From Owenia fusiformis (taxonomy: Eukaryota; Annelida; Polychaeta; Sabellida; Oweniidae), in NCBI GenBank assembly GCA_903813345.2, contig CAIIXF020000005.1, forward strand, positions 19,843,375 through 19,907,374: a DNA stretch of 64,000 bases, read 5' to 3'. This document shows positions 56,591-64,000 of this stretch, piece after piece. The position numbers and the translations under genes are program-made. Position 1 is the first letter of the stretch; each line of letters opens with the position of its first letter. The notes beneath the pieces were generated by a model. It was not told where the DNA came from. It worked only from the letters and a program-made list of their open reading frames with translations, and did not search any database.

Positions 56591-57351
56591 ATTCAATATC
56601 ATCATTTTAAACCTTCGGTAATACTATTGAAGTTACTCGATCCAAACTTGTAGAGAATACTCATAAAACTACAACGAATTTTCGAACATTGGGAGATTCA
56701 GTTCAATGGCAAATGAGGCCTGTTTATAATTTTTTTCGAACGTGGCGCCAATTATGAAAGGTCATCTCTGGGAAATCCCCCCCCCTTATGTGGATGGAAT
56801 ATACCGCTATTTATTTTTAGTCACTTGGTACCTGATTGACCAATGAGGAAACGAGTATCACAGCATGGAAATAATAAATCTGTTGTATTCTATGAGCTTT
56901 GGACATGTTGGACGCCAGTAATTTGATTGAACATGCGGCAATACTTGCAATACTTGCTATTCGGGATCTTTGAAAAAAGCAATCTGAGCCATGCAATATC
57001 ACAAGAATGTCGATCTAATCATCTACATAATTGATGAAGTAGTGCACCATAATTAATCAACAAAGTCTCTAACTAAGTCTCTAGACTAAATAAGCCAACA
57101 TTAGCTGCCTCCAGATATGCACTACAAACTGCTACTAAACTGCTGTAGTAGTTTGCTGCATCCGAGCGAGGATACTTCCGTAAAACAATTAGTAACATTT
57201 CAATTTATTTATTTTCAAACATCTGGTGAAAAATACAGATAAGGTGGATGACACCCTAGTGGCCATATCATCCACAGGCAGACTATCCAATAATAATAAT
57301 AGACCATCTTCGACATCCAAGGTGGTGTAACACACCTTGAAGTTGGAGCAA
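56591..57351. other. Stretch without recognised features
   Basis: AT-rich, no gene or repeat assigned. Confidence 0.4.
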
Positions 57352-57836
57352 CAGAAACGGTTCGTTTTGGTAACAGAATGTCGGAACGTCGAAGGTACGA
57401 TTTTTTTCTTTCCTTATTTCACATTTTGTAGGCAGAATTTCCACAACATTTTTTATCACAAACGTATATCAGTATCATATGTTTAAGAAAATGTACAAAT
57501 AATTTGCTAACAAATAGTTCAGAAGACAACAGAATCGTCGATTTAATTCCTCAACGTGTTAGTTACAGAAACGGTATTTCGAAAAAACAGTTAAGATCTG
57601 CTCTTTTAACCCATACCGTTTCTGTAACTTAAGTGAGGAATTAAATCGGCGATCCTGTTGTCTTCTGAGCTATTTTTCGCAAACAATATACATTTCCTTA
57701 AATATATGATACTGATACACTTTTGTGTGAAAATATGTCGTGGGGATTCTGCCTACAACGCGTGAAATAAGGAAAAAAGAAAAATTGCACCTTCGACGTA
57801 AAGACATTTTGTTACCGAAACGAACCAGCGTAATCT
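57352..57836. repeat. Family A MITE, diverged copy
   Basis: AGAAACGGTTCGTTTTGGTA to GTTACCGAAACGAACC. The outer CACTGGTGATCC ends are missing. The inner part shows a second inverted pair around AGAATCGTCGATTTAATTCC. Confidence 0.8.
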
Positions 57837-57841
57837 CTCTG

Positions 57842-58658
57842 TTTAAAGGCCCCATATAAAGTTTAAACCACTTTGGCTTATATTGTAGTCTTACCCAATG
57901 TTATCAAAGTGTGATATGTGAAACTTTTTATATATGGTTTTTTATAGTCTTTTTGTTCCAAAATTTGTGAATTTATTTAAAACCAACTTTTAGAGGTCAC
58001 TCATATCTTCTAATTAGCCACAATTCATACCAATGTATAGCATTCATCCTCCCATGTTTTTTGCCGAAAAGAATAAGAAAATCGGTTCATAAATAAGCGA
58101 GAAATGAACTTATCAGTGCATGAAAATGGTTCTGAGAAAATGCATTTCAAAATTTTAGTTCTCATAGAAACCAATGGTACAATGATATCTAAAACATAAT
58201 TTATTCTTCCTTTTAACCTGGTTAGACAATCAACATTGGTTTTTTAATGAAAGTCTAACATATTTAGAAAAGATTGACATCGAAAAAAAAATTTCAATTT
58301 TTTTCAAAAAGTTTTTGGTACCTTAGTGACATCACTAATGTTTCAAAATATTTTTGATATGCTAAAACATTGAAATATGGCATTTTATTATTGAAATAGT
58401 GTGTCCTTTGTTCAATCTTTGCATTGGTGTTAAAAATATAATCTTTTTTGAAATGCATTAAGAAATATTTGATGATTAAGAAATTTCAACTTTTTTTGAA
58501 AAATGGCGGGAAATTTGAATATTTGAGAAATGAAATGCTCACAACTTTTTTGGAAAAAAATTTTTTTGTTCAAAAATCTCTAAAATCACTTTTTTAGTCC
58601 TGACAAATAGTAAATGATTGATAAAAAAATATTTTCAAACTTTAGACGGGGACTTTAA
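57842..58658 (+). mobile_element. Family G transposon, copy 2
   Basis: 817 bp. TTTAAAGGCCCCATATAAAG to TTTAGACGGGGACTTTAA. Over 90% like copy 1 by eye; small deletions at 57930 and 58370. Confidence 0.87.
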
Positions 58659-59843
58659 ACAAATATTTTGTTAATATATAAGAGGGAGATATAACTCACC
58701 CTGTAGGGTTGCTACCAATTTTAGTTTATACGTAAATGTCATGCAATAAACACATTATCTTATATTAGTTACTTTGAACAGTGATATTTTTCCGGAAATA
58801 TCAATCACAAAACATCAATACTTCATCATAAAATTGGTAATCATGCTAAATCATTTTATTAGGCCTCGGGGTTGTCGTCATATTGGATAGCTGGATGTCA
58901 ATTATATTGGATTCATATTAAAAGCCAGTGCTCTCAAGGCAGATATCAGGATATGCGTTTGAATTGTATTATGAGTATCTATACTAAGCCTGGTCTCTTA
59001 ACTCTTTATACAACTTCAAGCGTATCTCAGCGTTTGCGATGTGTATCGGCTCAAGTATAAAAGGCGAATCCAACTCAAATCCATGCAGGGGTGTATAGAT
59101 ACTCGAATAGGAAAGAGCTCGTGAAATCTGAATTTATATGCACATGGTCAATGTTTACACATGTTTGGAGTTATTGAAGAAAATGTGATATGGGTGTGGT
59201 TCCGGATTTGAAGTCATTGCTGGAAAATATGATTTTAATACGTGAAATTATATCTATAAATACAGCACTAAAAATAACAGTACACGTGAAGAACATGTAT
59301 GATTGTGTCCAGAAATGTTTGAAACCCTTACGGAAAATTCTGTCTGCATTTTGTCACCATTGCTCTTTCTTCCCGCATTCTAGTGCTGTTTGAATGAATA
59401 TATTAATTAATGTATTTCTAACTAAAATATATCACATTTTTTATAAACCACAAACATTTAGATCATAAAAAAATTATTCAATACTTGAGTGAGCACGATA
59501 TGCAAGGGTTACTAAGTTGATACAGTAAATGACCACTGATATTGTGTTAGTCCATGCACACAGCGTATTCTGCTATTAAATACACATTTGCTAACACCCC
59601 CCACTTTCATAGTGAAGTGACTAATTGGTTTATGTTTACGTTTTAATGTGTTTTGGGTTCCTTGTTACAGCAAGGGGGGCCAGTGAAGTAGACTAACATG
59701 TTTGCATGGCAAATTTTGATCGAATATGTGAGACACTTTAAAAGAGTATAATGTAAACAATCTATATTTATTTTTTTGAAATCCATTACACTAATGACAC
59801 ACATGACATGGCAACTGCGATGTGAACTTTGGCAATGCATCCT
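58659..59843. other. Stretch without confirmed genes
   Basis: A 67-codon plus-strand frame from ATG at 59190 (VPDLKSLLENMILIRE...) looks mildly protein-like but has no support. Otherwise AT-rich. Confidence 0.35.
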
Positions 59844-60487
59844 CTGCTACTGTTACGTGGTAAACACGATACAATAATATGTCATATTCCGCAACGAATA
59901 TGGCATATTCACTTGCGGTGTATGACAGATTCACCTGCGGTATATGGCATACACACTAACCAATGAGAACGTGATACGGAAGTACGCAATTGTCAACTGC
60001 ATCGATTGAACGAACAAGTAAAACGTTATAAATTATTATGATGATTACTGAATCAACTATTCTGTGTATCGAATATATTAACTTAGCAGAAGTATCAGTC
60101 ACCAATCCCGAGTAATAAACTTACTAAATCAATCCAGGATTCATATATTAGTACTCGACCACTAACTATATTTGTAATCCAGCGTAGTTTTACATTTAGA
60201 GTCGATTCTCGCAACCAATCAAATCAAGGCTTTCTGTATCACGTTTTCACCTGCGGTATATGTCATATTCACCTGCGGTATATGGCATATTCCGCAAGTG
60301 AGTATGACATATTCCGCAGGTGATTATCGGGTATTCACTGAAATCAATGTATCGCATTTTCACTGCGGAATATCGCATACTCACCTGCGGAATATGCCAT
60401 ATACCGCAGGTGAGTATGACATATTCACCCGTATCACAAATACCGCGCAACCATGAATGTATGCCATATACCGCGTAACAGCTACAG
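59844..60487. mobile_element. 644-bp element with CACCTGCGGTATATG subrepeats
   Basis: Ends GCTACTGTTACGTGGTA and its near-complement TACCGCGTAACAGCTAC. Two clusters (59877-59955 and 60246-60480) hold about twelve copies of CACCTGCGG(T/A)ATATG in both orientations, separated by GCATA/TCATA. The middle is AT-rich unique sequence. Non-coding. Confidence 0.8.
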
Positions 60488-60573
60488 TCCAAAGTCGAGT
60501 TAATCCATAGCGTAACATTACAACATGGATGAATTTCCTCCTTTGCGAGATTCCAATAACTTAAGTATAATCG

Positions 60574-61348
60574 TTTAAGGTCCCCATATAAAGTTTAAAA
60601 CACTTTGGCTTATATTGTGGTCTTACCAAATGTTATCAAAGTGTGATATGTGAAACTTTTTTTTAATTTCAAGAAGTGGTCTTTGAAGGACTTTTTGTTC
60701 AAAAATTCGTGAATTTATTTAAAACTAATTTTTAGAGGTCACGCATATCTTTTAATTAGCCACAATTCATACCAATACATACATACATATTTAACTTAAG
60801 TACGCTATTGGTGCACACTCCCATTTCACAGAAAACATTCATCCTCGCATGTTTTTTGCCGAAAAAATGAAGAAAATTGGTTCATAAATAAGCGAGAAAT
60901 GAACTCATCAGTGCGTGAAAATGGTTCCGAGAAAAATGCATTTCAAAATTTTAGTTCTCACAGAAACCAATGGTAAATGATATCTAAAACATAATATATT
61001 CTTCCCTTTAACCTGGTTAGACAATCAACGTTGGTTTAGTATTGAAGTCTAGCATATTTAGAAAAGATTGACATTGAAAAGTGGCCCATGGCCATTAAAT
61101 ATGGCATTATATTATCTGTGTCCTTTGTTTAATCTTTGCATTGAGAAGTTCATCTTTTTTGAAATGCATTAAGAAATATTTGATGATTAAAAAATTTCAA
61201 CTTGTTTTGAAAATGGCGGGAGATTTGAATATTTGAGAAAAGTTCAAATTTTATTTCATTTCAAAAATCTCTAAAATAACTTTTAAGTCATGACAAATAG
61301 TCAATGAATGATGAAAAAATATTTTCAAACTTTAGACGGGGACTTTAA
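60574..61348 (+). mobile_element. Family G transposon, copy 3
   Basis: 775 bp, TTTAAGGTCCCCATATAAAG to TTTAGACGGGGACTTTAA. More diverged. Carries a 60-bp insertion at 60777-60840 and a deletion near 61075-61090. Confidence 0.85.
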
Positions 61349-61806
61349 GAACTGTATATGCGCAGATTATATCATCATGGGAGTAGCGCCTATTAGCAGA
61401 ATGCGACGTTTATTACGTTCTGTTCTGAAACGGGGTAGATTTAATAAGTTTGAATAAGTTTTTCTTGGGAAACCAACGATTTTACAATAACATCTTTATT
61501 TATCTCGAATCCACATCTATTACTATAATTGGAAGATTTCGCACAGTTTGCGCATTTCACCATTTGATAACATTATGTGAATCTTTTGGGAGATATTGTA
61601 TTTGGTAAAAATACATTAGTAAGAACATGTTGCTTTTAATTTTTGTCTCCTCTACAGCTCTGATTCTACCTTTAATGCAGGATAAAAATGATGCAATATT
61701 TTCCCAAATAATTATGATATTTAGTTTAAGGACAGGGTTCATATCACGATACATGTTTATTGAGGAGGTCTAGCGTAGCACAAGAACTTGTATATAACAA
61801 AACATA
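61349..61806. other. 3' flank of the 61807 exon; otherwise nothing
   Basis: Contains the AATAAA at 61756-61761 (minus strand) just after the exon stop. The remainder shows no feature. Confidence 0.45.
61756..61761 (-). promoter_or_regulatory. Polyadenylation signal AATAAA
   Basis: Minus-strand CTCAATAAACATG, 46 nt after the TAA stop at 61807-61809. Fits the short 3' UTR of the exon. Confidence 0.5.
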
Positions 61807-62066
61807 TTATTTTAGTGTCTTGGCGTTGAACGCTATTGAGAGTTCATAAGGTTCGTATGGTTCATACTCCTTCCTCCTCCTAATTGTTTTTGTAGCTCTA
61901 AACAAATGTATATCATTTAAGAAGTGTAGAATTCTATAATGCTTCTCAGGGTAGCTCTGGAGGTGTGGATGGACCTCAAATGTCCCGTATGTTGTCCTTT
62001 GATGGAGACCTTGTTGTATGATCGTCACCTCCTGTGGTTCCATGTTCATTCTCTCGTCAGATATCA
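61807..62066 (-). CDS. Candidate terminal coding exon, unknown protein
   Basis: Acceptor TTTTCTCTATAATAG, phase 1, then 86 codons to TAA: ISDERMNMEPQEVTIIQQG, LHQRTTYGTFEVHPHLQ, SYPEKHYRILHFLNDIHLF, RATKTIRRRKEYEPYEPYE, LSIAFNAKTLK. Codon use is unlike the AT-rich flanks (GAG GTG ACG, CTC CAG AGC). AATAAA follows 46 nt after the stop. No domain recognised; hydrophilic with a basic RRR cluster and an EPYEPYE repeat. It could be a host gene's last exon or the C-terminus of an unrecognised retroelement. No upstream exon was found to the right. Confidence 0.45.
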
Positions 62067-62446
62067 CTATTATAGAGAAAATAATGAGTCCTCTAAGTTG
62101 TATCGTAGATGCTCTAAAGTTCGCCGTTTACGAGTCACATACTTTATAAATCAGAAATTTAAAGAGAGTATAAAATACGAAAAGACGATAAAGAGGGTCA
62201 GTAATATCTATCCAATCATAAAGTATTTTATTTCAAAAATATCTATAGCAATATCTTTCAGTGTATAAGTAACTATGACAACATAGCACTGTCATTTATA
62301 TTAATCGGGTTGCCGTATTCCAGTGTATGTATGAGTTTTTATGACGTCTATGACGTATGTCTATATAAACGTGATGAATCAACATTTACTAGGACTTTCT
62401 ATGACATACCGATCGGCATACACGTATTCGTGCTTTCACTGTTGAG
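62067..62446. other. Stretch without confirmed features
   Basis: No exon found upstream of the 61807 candidate. AT-rich. Confidence 0.4.
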
Positions 62447-62570
62447 AAGATTCAAGATTCAAGATTTTATTGTGTTTCAAACCAAACACTTGGTTTCCTC
62501 ACAAAATCAATTACAAGACATTTACATATAATTATACAGTTAAAAAAACAACATGCATTGTTTCACAAAT
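62447..62570 (-). mobile_element. LINE 3' end with TTGAATC tail
   Basis: Minus strand reads TTTGAAACACAATAAAATCT and ends TTGAATCTTGAATCTTC. AATAAAATCTTGAATC plus a short tandem tail is characteristic of CR1/L2-like LINE 3' UTRs in invertebrates. The body to the right is not recognisable. Confidence 0.65.
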
Positions 62571-63060
62571 ACCATCATACAATCTTTCTAGGTAGTGAGG
62601 TAGCACCGAAAAATGTACCCGCTTCTGAACAAATTGAAATTACTTGTTTCTTATGTATTTTTATGTGATACTTCAGAAAATGTTTGTCTGACGCGCCATA
62701 TCCGGGGCGAAAGTTGTCAAAATTGGGTTTTTGACCCTAAAAAGGAAAATTACAGGGGGTACATTAACATCATTGAATAATTCATTCAGTTAGTCTTCGA
62801 TCATCATAATGATTTTATCGAGAGTTGATGAGATCATTTTAAGGTAGTGCGCAAACTTTCAATGGTCTGTCACTCGTGGTTGCCATGGAAACCACAATTT
62901 TTGCTGAGAAAATCCTTAATTTTGGTAAAACCTGTACCTGTACATAATATAGAATGTGGATTATTTTTCAAATCAACAGATATCAGAACATTTTAGCACT
63001 CTAAAAATCACCAGGGCTGTCCAAACATTTGTTTAAAGAGAAAGAATATTGCAATTTATA
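62571..63060. other. Stretch without recognised features
   Basis: Nothing seen apart from AT-rich sequence. Confidence 0.4.
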
Positions 63061-64000
63061 TGACTGGTAAGTGTCAAAGACCATACAATTACATAAGTGG
63101 TCAAAAGTGGGCGTCGCCCCCATAATAGTAGTTGATTGCCATTCTCTATAAATACAGAGTTTTACTTGACTTTTGAGATACATTTATATTGAATTTCTTT
63201 GGTTATACTTAATATCAAGCATTTTTAAATATAAGTGTTATAGTTATTGCATGGGGATACAGGGGGGAGGGGGGAGGGGGGGGTAGTAACAGAATTGGGA
63301 GGGGGCAGAGCTTATCAGCCTTAAGTGTTAATCTCATCTACATGGTTCTAGATTTCATAGGGTACAGCTTCTGGGTCTTATTATATTCATCTCAATATAT
63401 AAGGTATAAGAATTTACATGGTTGGTAAGTGTCAAAGACCATAGAATTACACATGTGATCAAAAGTGGGCGTCGCCCTAATCATAGTATATGGTTCATTC
63501 TCTATAAATACAGAGTTTAACTTGACTTTTGAAGTACATTTACTTAAAAACATCTTTGATTTATACTTAATGTCAAGCATTTCTGGTAAGTTATATATGT
63601 ACATCTAATTGAATGTAATAGTTATTGTCTGGGGGTGGAGGAGGGGGGGAGAGTAACAGAATTGGAAATGGGCAGAGCTAATAAGTCTTAAATGTAAATC
63701 TCATTTATTTAGTTCTGGATTTCAAGGGGTGCATCTTCTGGGTCTTCTTCACATTCATGTCAATATATGGGATATTCCAATTTACATGATTGGTAAGTGT
63801 CAAAGACCATACAATTACATAAGTGATCAAAAGTGTGGGGGGGGGGGGGTAGTAACAGAATTGGGAGGGGGCAGAGCTTATCAGCCTTAAGTGTAAATCG
63901 CATCTACATGGTTCTAGATTTCATAGGGTACATCTTTTTGGTCTTATTATATTCATCTCAATATAGAAGATATTAGAATTTACATGGTTGGTGTGTCAAA
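63061..64000 (+). repeat. Satellite, ~358-368-bp unit, continues past right edge
   Basis: GGTAAGTGTCAAAGACCATA recurs at 63066, 63424 and 63792, and its start again at 63990. The units share AAAGTGGGCGTCGCCC, a poly-G tract (GGGGGGAGGGGGGAGG), GTAACAGAATTGGGAGGGGG and CAGAGCTTATCAGCC. The third unit is only about 198 bp because the segment from the CGTCGCC box to the G tract is deleted. Array start near 63061; end outside the window. Confidence 0.92.

Noticed and set aside
59190-59393. 67-codon plus-strand frame starting with ATG
   Set aside because: Plausible amphipathic sequence but no splice, poly(A) or homology support.

Overview
This is metazoan nuclear DNA: AT-rich, no bacterial-style gene packing, short exons with consensus GT/AG splice sites, kilobase introns, AATAAA signals and very many small DNA transposons. 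The repeat style (palindromic MITEs, fold-back elements, decayed LINE and mariner-like fragments) suits a marine invertebrate, perhaps a lophotrochozoan such as a mollusc. The species cannot be fixed from the window.

The one firmly recognised gene is a heterotrimeric G-protein alpha subunit on the minus strand. Its exons lie at 16944-17073, 4952-5136, 1027-1268 and 546-674, and it runs off the left edge before the exon with the DVGGQR-type switch II motif. Exon sizes and intron phases match the animal Gq-type gene: exon 2 is 185 nt, exon 4 is 129 nt, and phases are 1, 0, 2, 2. The protein is divergent: the P-loop reads GGASSGKST, about 29 residues are inserted in the helical domain, and the visible start lacks the usual N-terminal Gly/Cys lipidation residues. 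Its 11.8-kb first intron is packed with MITEs.

The rest is mostly mobile DNA. At least nine repeat families occur two or more times here and are labelled A to I for this window only. A: 6514, 17797, 57352. B: 5265, 18051, 34392. C: 7503, 45858, 49511, 50863. D: 18, 40724. E: 2545, 19726. F: 20156, 23491, 51001. G: 35768, 41814, 57842, 60574. H: 10931, 45070, 45430, 47500. I is a single long-TIR element at 8386. Single-copy inverted-repeat elements fill much of the remainder. Coding remnants include two LINE reverse transcriptases (13142-13830 and 37795-38840, minus), a mariner/Tc1-like transposase (21087-21740, minus) and a possible Crypton-like N-terminus in family C.

The most unusual feature is a set of elements saturated with one short motif in both orientations: 54689-56156 (ACGCCCGTA), 9289-10079 (CGTTC/TACGTC), 59844-60487 (CACCTGCGGTATATG) and 56255-56590 (TTGTCCC). 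A second group is long hairpins with a GC-rich core (families C, D, E).

A few short candidate exons outside the G-alpha gene have splice or polyadenylation signals but no recognised product: 61807-62066 (-), 28643-28780 (-), 53486-53515 (-), 10551-10650 (+) and 31112-31455 (+). One at 42632-42759 (+) resembles an F5/8 type C (discoidin) domain. The window ends in a 358-368-bp satellite array that continues past the right edge.
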